The notes below the pieces were generated by a model that saw only the letters and a list, made by a program, of their open reading frames with translations, ran no database searches and was not told where the DNA came from. The position numbers and the translations under genes were made by a program. This document shows positions 1 to 10,684 of a DNA stretch of 64,000 bases, in pieces. This stretch comes from Falsiroseomonas ponticola (GTDB lineage: Bacteria; Pseudomonadota; Alphaproteobacteria; Acetobacterales; Acetobacteraceae): contig NZ_JAERQN010000001.1 of the NCBI RefSeq assembly GCF_016805305.1, positions 1,302,001 through 1,366,000 of the forward strand. The letters are read 5' to 3'. The first letter of the stretch is position 1, and the number at the start of each line of letters is the position of its first letter.

Positions 1-1987
<1,987 letters not shown>

Positions 1988-2029
1988 GCGGCTTCTTCAA
2001 TCGTCTTTATTTGATGCCCTCAGACGCCG

Positions 2030-2118
2030 GGCGGCGGCATCCGCCGCCTTGGCTTCGCCGCGCAACGGGTGCGTGGGTTGCGGGGGCAGTTGGGCGGCGC
2101 CGGCCGCGTTGCGGCCGG
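2030..2118 (+). other. two GC stem-loops in the atpD-atpC gap
   Basis: Within the 190-bp gap, 2030-2037 pairs with 2041-2048 (8 bp, loop CAT) and 2100-2107 pairs with 2111-2118 (8 bp, loop GTT). Neither is followed by a T run, so they are not ordinary terminators. They could act in mRNA processing or in attenuating atpC. No open frame with coding character is seen in the gap. Confidence 0.5.
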
Positions 2119-2177
2119 ATACTCGCGGGGCAGCGCCGTTCCTGCCCTGGTGTTGCTGACGGCGCGAGGGACTGACC

Positions 2178-2588
2178 ATGGCCACCTTCCAGCTCGAACT
2201 CGTCTCCCCGGAGAAGCTGCTGCTCAGCCGGGCGGTGGAGATGGCCGTGCTGCCCGCCGCCGAGGGCGAGATGGGCGTGCTGCCGGGCCATGCGCCGATG
2301 ATCGTGACGCTGCGCGGCGGCGTGATCGCGGTGACCGAGGGCGGGCAGATCACCGAACGCCTCTACGTCGCCGGCGGCTTCGCGGAAGTGACGCCCGACC
2401 GCTGCACGGTGCTGGCGGATGAGGCGACGCCGGTGGCGCAGCTCTCCAAGGCCGGCGCCGAGGCACGGCTGAAGGAGGCCGAGGCCGCCTATGCCGCCGC
2501 GGGCGCCGAGACGCCGGAGAAGCGCGACGCCGTGATGGCGAAGCTGCTGGCCGCGCGCGTGGCCGTCACGGTCGCCGAAGCGGCCTGA
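2178..2588 (+). CDS. atpC: ATP synthase F1 epsilon subunit
   Basis: Epsilon subunit, 136 residues, coupling the gamma stalk to the c-ring and limiting ATP hydrolysis. The N-terminal beta-sandwich is clear (FQLELVSPEKLLLS, then GEMGVLPGHAPMI, a hallmark of the family); the Ala-rich C-terminal helical hairpin follows from about residue 90. It closes the F1 operon: a strong hairpin terminator lies 20 bp downstream. The long leader between atpD and atpC contains two perfect GC stem-loops, which may tune its expression relative to beta (inference). Confidence 0.96.
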   Translation: MATFQLELVSPEKLLLSRAVEMAVLPAAEGEMGVLPGHAPMIVTLRGGVIAVTEGGQITERLYVAGGFAEVTPDRCTVLADEATPVAQLSKAGAEARLKEAEAAYAAAGAETPEKRDAVMAKLLAARVAVTVAEAA

Positions 2589-2608
2589 GCCCGACCGATG
2601 CCGCGACA

Positions 2609-2646
2609 GGGCCGCGCCGCGATGAGCGGCGCGGCCCTTCGTGTTT
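2609..2646 (+). terminator. Rho-independent terminator after atpC
   Basis: Perfect 12-bp GC stem (2609-2620 with 2626-2637), 5-nt loop GATGA, then TTCGTGTTT. It lies 20 bp after the atpC stop and ends the ATP synthase operon. Confidence 0.8.
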
Positions 2647-2740
2647 CGGCATGGCGTGTTTGAGGACCGCTTGAATCCGCGGCCCCGCCGCCGAACATCG
2701 AGGGGCACAGGGGGCGCGCAGCAGGGGTGGCGATCCGTCG

Positions 2741-3604
2741 ATGAAGCACTGGCATATCGATCAGGTGGCCTGGCACAGCTTCGACCGCACGAAGCTCGAT
2801 CCCGGCGTGGTGCCGCTGATCAAGGCGGCCGCGATGGTGGAGCGCAACGCGGCGGACTACGTCACCTACCTCACCCGCGTCTTCGCCGATGACCCCGCCT
2901 TCCAGGCCGCCGCGGAGCATTGGGGGGTGGAGGAGACGCAGCACGGCGACACGCTGGGCCGCTGGGGCATGCTGGCCGATCCGGGCTGGGATTTCGAGGC
3001 CGCCTTCGCCCGCTACCGCGCGGGCTACCAGATCGACCTCAAGGCCGATGCCTCCATCCGCGGGTCCCGCACCGGGGAGCTGATCGCCCGCTGCATGGTG
3101 GAGACCGGGACCAGCAGCTACTACACCGCGCTCGGCGAGGCGACGGAGGAGCCGGTGCTGAAGGAGATCTGCCGCCTGATCGCGGCGGATGAATACCGGC
3201 ACTTCAAGCTCTTCTACGACCACATGAAGCGGTACCTGGCGCGGGAGAACCTGTCCTTCCTCCAGCGCCTCAAGGTCGCGGCGGGGCGGATCGGGGAGAG
3301 CGAGGATGACGAACTCGCCTTCGCCTTCCATTGCGGCAATGAGAGCGAGGACACGCCCTACAGCCATGACCGCTGCATCGCGGGCTATATGAGCCGGGCG
3401 ATGGGCTATTACCGCTTCCGCCACATCGAGCGCGGCATGGGCATGGTGTTCAAGTCGATCGGGCTGGAGCCGCGCGGGCGGCTTTCCGCCGTGGCGGCGC
3501 GGGGCGCCTGGAAGCTGCTGGAATGGCGGCGCGACCGCTTCCGGCAGGAGATGGCGAAGGCGGCCGCGGCGAATGATTCGCGGTCCCCCGCGATGGCGGC
3601 CTGA
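2741..3604 (+). CDS. ferritin-like diiron-carboxylate protein
   Basis: 287-residue helical protein with a complete diiron ligand set of the ferritin-like superfamily: Glu34 in VERNAADY, Glu65-x-x-His68 in EETQH, Glu121 in VETGTSS, and Glu151-x-x-His154 in DEYRHFK. The long first half and spacing resemble acyl-ACP desaturase/rubrerythrin-type four-helix bundles more than bacterioferritin. No signal peptide, so cytoplasmic. The substrate cannot be read from the sequence; an oxidase or desaturase-like role is possible. It lies between the atp terminator and a secreted xylanase gene that starts 2 bp after its stop, so the two may share a transcript. Confidence 0.8.
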   Translation: MKHWHIDQVAWHSFDRTKLDPGVVPLIKAAAMVERNAADYVTYLTRVFADDPAFQAAAEHWGVEETQHGDTLGRWGMLADPGWDFEAAFARYRAGYQIDLKADASIRGSRTGELIARCMVETGTSSYYTALGEATEEPVLKEICRLIAADEYRHFKLFYDHMKRYLARENLSFLQRLKVAAGRIGESEDDELAFAFHCGNESEDTPYSHDRCIAGYMSRAMGYYRFRHIERGMGMVFKSIGLEPRGRLSAVAARGAWKLLEWRRDRFRQEMAKAAAANDSRSPAMAA

Positions 3605-3606
3605 CC

Positions 3607-4746
3607 TTGGACCTCACGCGGCGCGCGGCCGCGCCCCTGCTGCTGACCCCCTTCCTGGCGCAGGCGGCGCTGGGGCAGCCCTTCTCGCCCTCCAGCGCGC
3701 CGGACCGGCCACTGGGGGAGATCGCGACGGGGCGCGGCATGACCTATGGCTGCGCCGTCACCGCCAAGCTGATCGCGGAGGAGCCGGACTTCGCCGCCCT
3801 GGTCGCGCAGGAAGCCAGCGTGCTGGTGCCGGAATACGAAGGGAAGTTCGCGGCGCTGCAGCCGGAGGAAGGGCGGTTCGAGACCGGGCCGCTGGATGCG
3901 CTGCTGGCCTGGGCCGCGCATTTCCGCAAGACGGTGCGCGGCCATGCGCTGGTCTGGCACCAGGACCTGCCGCCCTGGGCCGTGGCCGCGATCGGGGAGG
4001 GACCTCGCCGCGCCCGCGCCGTGATGGAGGCGCATTTCGACCGCGTGCTGGCCCATACCCGCGCCCGCATCCGCGACTGGGACGTGGTGAACGAACCCAT
4101 CGCCAACCCGCCGGGCTCCGACGTGCCGGAACCCGCGGGCAACACCACCGACCTGCGGGATACGCCCTGGCTGCGGGCGCTGGGGCCCGACTACATCGCG
4201 ATCGCGCTGCGCGCGGCGCGGGAGAGGGACCCGCTGCTGCGCATCACGCTGAACGATTACGGGGTGGAGGACGACACGCCCTCCTCCGAGGAGAAGCGCC
4301 AGCGGCTGCTGCGGCTGCTGCGCGGGCTGCGCGCCCGCAACGTGCCGCTGGATGCGGTGGGCATCCAGGCGCATCTGCAGCTGCGCAATCCGTTCCGGCC
4401 CGACCAGTTCCGGGATTTCGTGCGGCAGATCCGGGCGCTCGACCTGCAGGTGCTGATCACGGAGCTGGATGTGCGGGAGCAGCGGCCGCCGGTCGGCGAC
4501 TTCCCGGCGCGGGATTTCGCCGTGGCGCAGCGCGTCCACGCCTTCGCCTCCGCGGCCTTCGAGGGCGGGGCGCGGACCCTGCTGACCTGGGGCATCAGCG
4601 ACCGCTGGTCCTGGCTGCACCGGGACCAGGCGGTGGCGCTGGCGGCCGGCGATGTGCATCGCGGCCTGCCCTATGACTGGGAGCTGAATCGCAAGCAGAT
4701 GTGGCGCGCCCTGGCCCGCGCCTATCTGGGCCTGCCCGCCGGCTGA
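3607..4746 (+). CDS. secreted endo-1,4-beta-xylanase, GH10 family
   Basis: 379 residues. A TTG start gives an N-terminus with a twin-arginine-like signal (LTRRAAAPLLL...AQAALGQ), so export is likely, possibly by Tat. The GH10 barrel shows GHALVWH at 112-118, the acid/base glutamate in WDVVNEP (Glu163) and the nucleophile in ITELDV (Glu286). The enzyme should hydrolyse xylan backbones in plant-derived material, suggesting a plant-associated or soil habitat. It starts 2 bp after the ferritin-like gene. The start codon is the main uncertainty; no ATG fits the signal peptide better. Confidence 0.9.
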   Translation: MDLTRRAAAPLLLTPFLAQAALGQPFSPSSAPDRPLGEIATGRGMTYGCAVTAKLIAEEPDFAALVAQEASVLVPEYEGKFAALQPEEGRFETGPLDALLAWAAHFRKTVRGHALVWHQDLPPWAVAAIGEGPRRARAVMEAHFDRVLAHTRARIRDWDVVNEPIANPPGSDVPEPAGNTTDLRDTPWLRALGPDYIAIALRAARERDPLLRITLNDYGVEDDTPSSEEKRQRLLRLLRGLRARNVPLDAVGIQAHLQLRNPFRPDQFRDFVRQIRALDLQVLITELDVREQRPPVGDFPARDFAVAQRVHAFASAAFEGGARTLLTWGISDRWSWLHRDQAVALAAGDVHRGLPYDWELNRKQMWRALARAYLGLPAG

Positions 4747-4805
4747 ACGGTGACGAAACGACCGCGCCTTGCCATGGTGCGCGCAACCACGGGAGACCCA
4801 CGACG

Positions 4806-5792
4806 ATGCTGAGCCGCCGCGCCGCCCTGATGACGCCGCTTGCCCTGCTGGCGACACCCGCCCTGGCCCAGGCCCCCTGGCCGAGCCGCCCGACGCGCAT
4901 CGTCGTGCCGATCGCGGCCGGCGGCGCGCTGGACCTGACGGCGCGGATGCTGGCCGAACGCCTGCAGGCGATGCTTGGCCAGCCCTTCGTGGTGGAGAAC
5001 CGCGCCGGCGCCGGCGGCAACATCGGCAGCCAGCATGTCGCGCAATCCGCGCCGGACGGCCACACGCTGATGCTGGCGGCGGCGAATACGCTGGCGGCCA
5101 ACAAGTTCCTCTACGGCAACCGCATGCCGATCGACCCGCTGCGGGAGCTGGGCCCGGTGACGCGGGTTTCCACCGGCACGATCCTGATGGCGGTGAACGC
5201 GCAGCGCCCCTGGCGCAGCTTCGCGGAGCTGATCGCCTTCGCGAAGGCCAATCCGGGCCGCGTCTCCATGGGGTCCTCCGGCACCGGCACCACCAGCCAC
5301 CTGTTCATCGAGCGGGTGAAGCGCGCCGCGGGCGTGGACATCACCCATGTGCCCTATCGCGGCGGCGGGCCGGCCGTGCAGGATCTGGTGGCGGGCAACA
5401 TCGACATGATGTTCGACGTGATGCCGGCGCTGATGCCGCATGTGCGCGAGGGCCGCGTGCGGGCGCTGGCCGTGGGGTCCGCCGCGCGCGTGACCTATGT
5501 GCCTGGGATCGAGAATGTGCCGGGCATGGATGAGCTGCTGCCGGGCCAGGGGATCGACGCGCAGGCCTGGTATGCCGTGGTCTCCCCGGCCGGGCTGCCG
5601 GCGCCGGTGCTGGAGAGGGTGCATGCCTCGATCGTGCAGGTGGTGCGCGCCCCGGATTTCGCCGAGCGCCTGGTGCCGATCGGCTTCCAGCCGGTGGTGG
5701 ATGCGACGCCGGCCGCCTTCCTCGCCTTCTGGCGGGCGGAGGAGGATCGCTGGAAGCAGCTGGTGGAGATCAGCGGGGCGACGGCGGAATAG
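4806..5792 (+). CDS. Bug-family (tripartite tricarboxylate) solute-binding protein
   Basis: 328 residues with a Tat/Sec-type signal (MLSRRAALMTPLALLATPALAQ). The mature start PWPSRPTRIVVPIAAGGALDL, the VENRAGAGGNIGS loop and the VPYRGGGPAVQDLVAGN segment are diagnostic of Bug/TctC receptors, which capture carboxylates in the periplasm. No TctA/TctB membrane genes are nearby, as is common for this expanded family. The ATG is chosen because it is the first codon giving a signal peptide. It ends in a convergent gap with two hairpins before rppH. The ligand is unknown. Confidence 0.93.
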   Translation: MLSRRAALMTPLALLATPALAQAPWPSRPTRIVVPIAAGGALDLTARMLAERLQAMLGQPFVVENRAGAGGNIGSQHVAQSAPDGHTLMLAAANTLAANKFLYGNRMPIDPLRELGPVTRVSTGTILMAVNAQRPWRSFAELIAFAKANPGRVSMGSSGTGTTSHLFIERVKRAAGVDITHVPYRGGGPAVQDLVAGNIDMMFDVMPALMPHVREGRVRALAVGSAARVTYVPGIENVPGMDELLPGQGIDAQAWYAVVSPAGLPAPVLERVHASIVQVVRAPDFAERLVPIGFQPVVDATPAAFLAFWRAEEDRWKQLVEISGATAE

Positions 5793-5872
5793 AGGCCGGC
5801 GGGACGGGGAAGTGCCGCTCCCCCCTCGCCAGCCTCCGGCCGGACCCTGCGCCGGGACCCATTGACGATGGT

Positions 5873-5928
5873 CCAGGGGGCTCTGCCCCCTGGCGGATGG
5901 GGTGCGGGGAAGGCAGCGCCTTCCCCGC
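5873..5928. terminator. tandem GC hairpins between convergent genes
   Basis: Two perfect stem-loops: 5873-5881 with 5885-5893 (9 bp, loop TCT) and 5904-5914 with 5918-5928 (11 bp, loop AGC). They fill the gap between the convergent Bug gene and rppH and probably act as a bidirectional terminator. A similar pair occurs at 13969-14022. Confidence 0.65.
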
Positions 5929-5930
5929 CA

Positions 5931-6413
5931 TCACCGGGCGAGCGGTCCGAAGGCCCGCACCAGCTCCTCATAGATCGCGCGCTTGAAGCTGACGGCGAGG
6001 TCCGGCAGCTCCTCGATCCTGGCCCAGCGCCAGGCATCGAATTCCGGGTGCGGATCGGCGTCGAGCCGGATGTCGCTGTCCGCCCCGGTGAAGCGCAGCG
6101 CGAACCAGCGCTGGCGCTGGCCGCGATACTTCTGCGCCATGCGCATGCGCTGGAGTTCGGGCGGGAAGTCGTAGGTCAGCCATTCCGGGTGTTCGGCGAT
6201 GATCTCCGCCTTGCCGGTGCCGATCTCCTCCGCCAGTTCGCGCAGCACCGCGACGCGCAGGTCCTCCCCCTCATCCACCCCGCCCTGCGGCAGCTGCCAG
6301 CCGCCAGAGCTTCCTTCGGCATTGGGCATGTCCGCGCGGCGGGCGACGAGGACCAGGCCATCCCGGTTGAACAGGACGGCCCCGACATTGGGGCGGTAGG
6401 GGAGGGGGCTCAT
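5931..6413 (-). CDS. rppH: RNA pyrophosphohydrolase (Nudix)
   Basis: 160 residues. The N-terminus MSPLPYRPNVGAVLFN and the segment WQLPQGGVDEGE are typical of RppH, which removes pyrophosphate from mRNA 5' ends and so starts 5'-dependent decay. The full Nudix box, G-x5-E-x7-RELAEEIGT, spans about residues 45-66. It is last in a four-gene minus-strand cluster (envC-like, ctpA, divergent polysaccharide deacetylase, rppH), an arrangement often seen in alphaproteobacteria. The gap to the upstream gene is 31 bp. Confidence 0.94.
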   Translation of the reverse strand: MSPLPYRPNVGAVLFNRDGLVLVARRADMPNAEGSSGGWQLPQGGVDEGEDLRVAVLRELAEEIGTGKAEIIAEHPEWLTYDFPPELQRMRMAQKYRGQRQRWFALRFTGADSDIRLDADPHPEFDAWRWARIEELPDLAVSFKRAIYEELVRAFGPLAR

Positions 6414-6444
6414 GCGGCGCTTGTAGCGCCGCGCCCCCGGATCG

Positions 6445-7641
6445 TCACCGAGTCGCGGTGGCGGGCGCGGCCTGTTCGGCGGGGCGGCGGAGCATGGTGG
6501 TGACGGGGGCCAGGACGGCGCCGCGTTCCTCCAGCCCGCTGGCCCAGGAGAGGATGGCGGCGACGGCCGCGGGGGTGGGGTTGCCGACCAGGCCGAGGGC
6601 GGAGCTCGGCGTGCTGGCGCGGGCCAGCGCCTCCAGCTCCGCCAGGCGGCGCTCGATCTCGCCCCGGGTCTCGGAGGGTTCGTCCAGCAGCACATCGACG
6701 GTGCGGCCGATGGCGCGGGCGGGCTGGGGGGCGCCCGGGCGCGGATCGATGTAGAGCAGGCCGCGCCCGTGCAGCGCCTGCTGCATCTGGGCCAGCAATT
6801 CGCCGTTCTGGGCGAAGCGTTCGCCCCGCATGCGGGACAGCGCGCCGATGGCGCCCACCTGCGCGGGCGTGCGGGAGAGCGCCCATTCCAGGCGCTCGAT
6901 ATTCTCGCCGATCGGCAGGGTGGTCAGCAGGGCGCGGTCGCCGGGATCGGCATCGCGGCCATAGCCCGCGGGTTCCAGGGGCAGCGCCGTCAGCACCTCC
7001 ATCCCCCGGGCGCGGGCGCGTTCCAGCAGGGGTTCGGGGCGGGTGGCGTAGGGGCTGAAGGCGAGGGTGACGGCGCCGGGAAGGCGGCGGATCGCTTCCT
7101 CCGAATGCTGGGCGAAGGCGCCCATGTTGCCGACGATCAGGCCGATGCGGGGGCGGCGATCCTCCCGGTCGAAGGGCCTTGCATAGGTGCGGATGGCGGT
7201 GCGGCCATCCGGGCCGAGCTTCGGGATGGGCGCGCCGTGGCGGGAGGGTTCCAGCAGCTGCGGGTCCGGCGGCGGGATGGCGGGGTCCGCCGCGGCGCGG
7301 CGCGTGGCGGGGGCGGCGAGCGGGGGCGGTTCCGGCGCCAGGACCGGCGCCGGGGTGCCGGCTGGGGTGCTTGCGGGCGCGCCGGCGGAGGCCCCGGCGG
7401 GGGTGGCGGCGGCGCTGGCGGGCGCGCTGGCCTGGGTGGCGGCGCCCGGTGCCGGGGGTGGCGCGGCGGCGGGTGGCGGGGAAGGCGCGGCTTCCGCCAC
7501 AGGGGTGGCGGGGGTCGCCTCCCCGGCTTCCGCCGGCGCGGCGGGCGGGCCAAGCCATTGCAGCGTGATGGCGCCGGCGCCCAGGCTGAGCAGCAGCCCG
7601 GCCCAGAATCCGGCCAGCGCCTGGCGGCTTGTCACCCTCAT
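6445..7641 (-). CDS. divergent polysaccharide deacetylase family protein (YibQ-like)
   Basis: 398 residues: one N-terminal membrane anchor (about residues 9-28), a long Pro/Ala-rich linker to about residue 150, then a catalytic-like domain starting RPRIGLIVGNMGAF and containing VTLAFSPYA, LPLEP and LLYIDPRPG. This matches the divergent polysaccharide deacetylase (YibQ) family, thought to act on peptidoglycan or envelope glycans, with incomplete metal-binding residues in many members. It is anchored facing the periplasm. It lies between ctpA and rppH with gaps of 22 and 31 bp, so probably one operon. Substrate unknown. Confidence 0.85.
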   Translation of the reverse strand: MRVTSRQALAGFWAGLLLSLGAGAITLQWLGPPAAPAEAGEATPATPVAEAAPSPPPAAAPPPAPGAATQASAPASAAATPAGASAGAPASTPAGTPAPVLAPEPPPLAAPATRRAAADPAIPPPDPQLLEPSRHGAPIPKLGPDGRTAIRTYARPFDREDRRPRIGLIVGNMGAFAQHSEEAIRRLPGAVTLAFSPYATRPEPLLERARARGMEVLTALPLEPAGYGRDADPGDRALLTTLPIGENIERLEWALSRTPAQVGAIGALSRMRGERFAQNGELLAQMQQALHGRGLLYIDPRPGAPQPARAIGRTVDVLLDEPSETRGEIERRLAELEALARASTPSSALGLVGNPTPAAVAAILSWASGLEERGAVLAPVTTMLRRPAEQAAPATATR

Positions 7642-7663
7642 CGGCCGCCAGGCATCGGTGGGA

Positions 7664-9175
7664 TCAGCGCTGGGCGCGGCGCTGCGGCTGGGCGGGGGCG
7701 GCGGCGATGGCGCGCAGCAGCTGGGCCGCCTGTTGCAGCTGGTGGTCGGTTTCCGGCTTGGTCGGGTCGAAGGCCGCGGCGCCTTCGGCCGGGGCGCGCA
7801 CCACGCGTTCCAGCACGCCCGCCGGCAGGTTCAGCGGCGGCAGGGGCGGGGGCGCGGGCTGCGGCGTGGCGGCGGCGCGTTCGCCATCGTTGCGCAGCGC
7901 GCGGCGGAGATCGGCTTCCCGGTCCCGCGCGGGGGCATTCGCCTCCACCCGGGCGGCCAGCACCTCGATATCCGGCTCGATGCCCGTGGCCTGGATGGAG
8001 CGGCCGGAGGGGGTGTAGTAGCGCGCCGTCGTCAGGCGGATGGCGCCCTGGCCGGGGATGGGCATCACGGTCTGGACGCTGCCCTTGCCGAAGGACTTCA
8101 CGCCCATCACGATTGCGCGACGATGGTCCTGCAGCGCGCCGGCGACGATTTCGGAGGCGCTGGCGGAGCCGGCATTGACCAGCACGACCATCGGCAGGCC
8201 CTGGGCGATGTCGCCCGGCCGGGCGTTCCAGCGCTGCGCGTCTTCCGGGCGGCGGGCGCGGGTGGAGACGATCTCCCCCTGGTCCAGGAAGTCGTCCGCC
8301 ACCTGCACGGCCTGGTCGAGCAGCCCGCCCGGATTGTTGCGCAGGTCCAGGATGACGCCCTTGAGGTTGGTGCCCGCCTGGTTGCGCATGGAGGTCATGG
8401 CCCGGCGCAGCGCGCCTTCCGTCTGCTCATTGAAGGAGGAGAGGCGGACATAGGCGATGTCGTTCCCCTCCAGCCGGAAGCGGGCGACCTGCGGGCGGAT
8501 GACGTCGCGCGTCAGCGAGAGTTCGACCGGGCGGCTTTCGCCTTCCCGGCGGATGGTCAGGCGGATCGCGGTGCCGCGTTCGCCGCGCATCTGCTCCACC
8601 GCTTCCTGCAGGGTCAGGCCCTGGGTGGACTGGCCGTTGAGATGGGTGATGAGGTCGCCGGGGCGCACGCCGGCCCGGGCGGCGGGGGTGTCGTCGATGG
8701 GCGAGATGACCTTGACGTACCCCCCCTCCTGCGTGACTTCGATGCCGAGGCCGCCGAATTCGCCGCGCGTCTGCACCTGCATGTCGCGGAAGCTGCGCGG
8801 GTTCATGTAGCTGCTGTGCGGGTCGAGGCCCTGGAGCATGCCGTTGATCGCGTTCTCGATCACGTCGCGGTCGGTCACAGGCTCCACATATTCGGCGCGG
8901 ATGCGTTCGAAGACGTCGCCGAAGAGGTTGAGCAGCCGGTAGGTCTCCGCCCGCCCGCCATCCTGCGCCCAGGCCTGGATGGTGGGCAGCGCGATCACCG
9001 GGCCGATCACGGCGCCGGCGACGAAGGCCGCGGTCACGGCCCCGAAGGTGCCGAGGCGCCGGCGCCTGGACACCGGGGGCGGGGCCGCTGGCGCCATCAC
9101 CGGCCCGAGACTCGGTATCCGCGCATCGCCCTTGGGGCCGCGCTGATCATCCTGCCGTCCAGACACGTCGCCCAT
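7664..9175 (-). CDS. ctpA: carboxy-terminal processing peptidase, S41 family
   Basis: 503 residues. An N-terminal membrane segment (about 41-65) anchors it in the periplasm. A PDZ domain follows (about 135-220; GGLGIEV, then VISPIDDTPAARAGVRPGD). The S41 protease core has ILDLRNNPGG, the serine segment NAGSASASE (334-342) and the lysine in SFGKGS (Lys364), so the Ser/Lys dyad is intact. CtpA-type proteases degrade or process periplasmic envelope proteins, including peptidoglycan hydrolases; linkage to an EnvC-like gene fits this. The ATG at 9175 is chosen; an open frame extends 17 codons further but is atypical. A later start at Met27 is also possible. Confidence 0.92.
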   Translation of the reverse strand: MGDVSGRQDDQRGPKGDARIPSLGPVMAPAAPPPVSRRRRLGTFGAVTAAFVAGAVIGPVIALPTIQAWAQDGGRAETYRLLNLFGDVFERIRAEYVEPVTDRDVIENAINGMLQGLDPHSSYMNPRSFRDMQVQTRGEFGGLGIEVTQEGGYVKVISPIDDTPAARAGVRPGDLITHLNGQSTQGLTLQEAVEQMRGERGTAIRLTIRREGESRPVELSLTRDVIRPQVARFRLEGNDIAYVRLSSFNEQTEGALRRAMTSMRNQAGTNLKGVILDLRNNPGGLLDQAVQVADDFLDQGEIVSTRARRPEDAQRWNARPGDIAQGLPMVVLVNAGSASASEIVAGALQDHRRAIVMGVKSFGKGSVQTVMPIPGQGAIRLTTARYYTPSGRSIQATGIEPDIEVLAARVEANAPARDREADLRRALRNDGERAAATPQPAPPPLPPLNLPAGVLERVVRAPAEGAAAFDPTKPETDHQLQQAAQLLRAIAAAPAQPQRRAQR

Positions 9176-9253
9176 GCGACCACCCGCATCCTTGGGTCCG
9201 GGCCGACGGGCCCATGACCTGACCAATATGACCCGGGGAGATGACCCCGGGGT

Positions 9254-10564
9254 TTACCCCCGCGCCGCGAACCAGGGCCGCGGATCCACCGGCTGCCCGT
9301 TGCGCCGAAGCTCCACATAGAGGGAACCGCCCGCAGCGCCAGCCCCGCCCAGCACACCGATCGGCTCCCCCGCCAGCAGCCTCTGCCCGGCCGCGGCGTC
9401 GAGCCGATCGAGGCCGGCCAGAACAAAATGGTATCCTCCCCCGCAATCCACAATCAACAGTAGCCCGAAGGATCGGAAGGGCGCCGCGAAAACGGCGCGG
9501 CCATTGCAGGGGGAGACGACGCGCGCCCCCCCCGCCGCGGCATAGGTCAGGCCCCGGTGCGGGCCGCCGGCGACGGCTTCCCCCCATTGGGTGGCGACCC
9601 GCCCGGCCACCGGCACGGCGCGGCCGCCGGAGGGCACGACGGGCGCGGCCGGGGCCGCGGCCTGGCGGGGGGGCGGTTCCGCCGCGGGGCGGCTGGCCGC
9701 GCGGGCGCGGGCTTCGTCGCGGGCCCGGGCTTCCTCCGCCGCCGCGCGGGCGCGGGCGGCTTCGGCCAGGCGGCGTTCGCGCGCTTCCTCCGCCGCGCGG
9801 CGGGCGGCTTCCGCGGCGCGGGCGGCGGCATTGGCGCGTTCCTCGGCCTCCCGCCTCACTCTTTCGCGCTCCAGCCGGGCCAGGACCTCCGCCAGGTCAC
9901 CGGCGCGGGCGGCGGCTTCGGCGGCGCGGGTGGCGGCGCGTTCCTCCTGCTCCTCCGCCGCGCCGCGGCGGCGGCGGGCCTCGGCGAGTTCGGCCTCCAG
10001 CGCCGACTCGGCCTCCCGCGCCGCGGCTTCGGCGGCGGCGAGCGCCGCGGCTTCCCGCGCGGCCAGGGCCTCCGCATCCCGCGCGGCGGCTTCGGCGCGG
10101 CGCAGCGCGGCGGATTCCTCCTCCAGCCGCCGGACCAGGCCGCGCAGCACGAGCGCGCCGCGCAGCGTGTCCTCGGGCTCCCCGGGCACGGCCAGGACGG
10201 TTTCCGCGGGCCAGAGGGAGAGGCGGAGCATGACGGGCAGCAGCGGGCGCAGCGCGGCGGCGCGGGCCGCCATCTCCGCCCCCGCGGCCTGGACCTGGCG
10301 GCGGGCGGCGATCAGGTCCTGCCGCGCCTGGTCCACCGCCGCTTCCGCGGCCTGGGCGCGGGCGGCGGCTTCCACCCGCCGGCCGGCCAGCGCGATCTCC
10401 TCCTCCGCCAGGGCGCGGGCGCGGTCGGTGGCGGCTTCGGCGGCGCGGCGGCGTTCGGTGGCGGTGCGCTCGGCCTCCCGCAGGTCGCGCGCGGAGGGCT
10501 GCGCCAGGGCCGGGGTGGCCAGCATGGCGAGGCAGAGCAGGGCCCAGGGGCCGGGCGGGATCAT
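9254..10564 (-). CDS. envC: EnvC-like murein hydrolase activator (degenerate LytM domain)
   Basis: 436 residues: signal peptide (MIPPGPWALLCLAMLATPALAQ), a very long Ala/Glu/Arg-rich coiled coil (about 25-320), then a C-terminal M23/LytM domain of ~120 residues. Active M23 enzymes use HxxxD and HxH zinc ligands. Here the first motif reads HRGLTY (Asp replaced) and the last reads SLYVELR (His replaced), so the domain should not be catalytic. That is the EnvC pattern: it activates amidases at the division septum. It is first in the envelope cluster, 78 bp before ctpA, and divergent from the acyl-CoA synthetase gene (120-bp gap). Confidence 0.88.
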   Translation of the reverse strand: MIPPGPWALLCLAMLATPALAQPSARDLREAERTATERRRAAEAATDRARALAEEEIALAGRRVEAAARAQAAEAAVDQARQDLIAARRQVQAAGAEMAARAAALRPLLPVMLRLSLWPAETVLAVPGEPEDTLRGALVLRGLVRRLEEESAALRRAEAAARDAEALAAREAAALAAAEAAAREAESALEAELAEARRRRGAAEEQEERAATRAAEAAARAGDLAEVLARLERERVRREAEERANAAARAAEAARRAAEEARERRLAEAARARAAAEEARARDEARARAASRPAAEPPPRQAAAPAAPVVPSGGRAVPVAGRVATQWGEAVAGGPHRGLTYAAAGGARVVSPCNGRAVFAAPFRSFGLLLIVDCGGGYHFVLAGLDRLDAAAGQRLLAGEPIGVLGGAGAAGGSLYVELRRNGQPVDPRPWFAARG

Positions 10565-10684
10565 CCAGCGGCGGATCGGCACCGGCCCTGGGTAGCACCA
10601 GGGGCGGCGCCGCGGCCAGTTCGCGCCCTTCCGCCCGGCCAGCGCCGCCGCCATACTCCGGGGCAAGCAAGGGGAGACTTCCGG

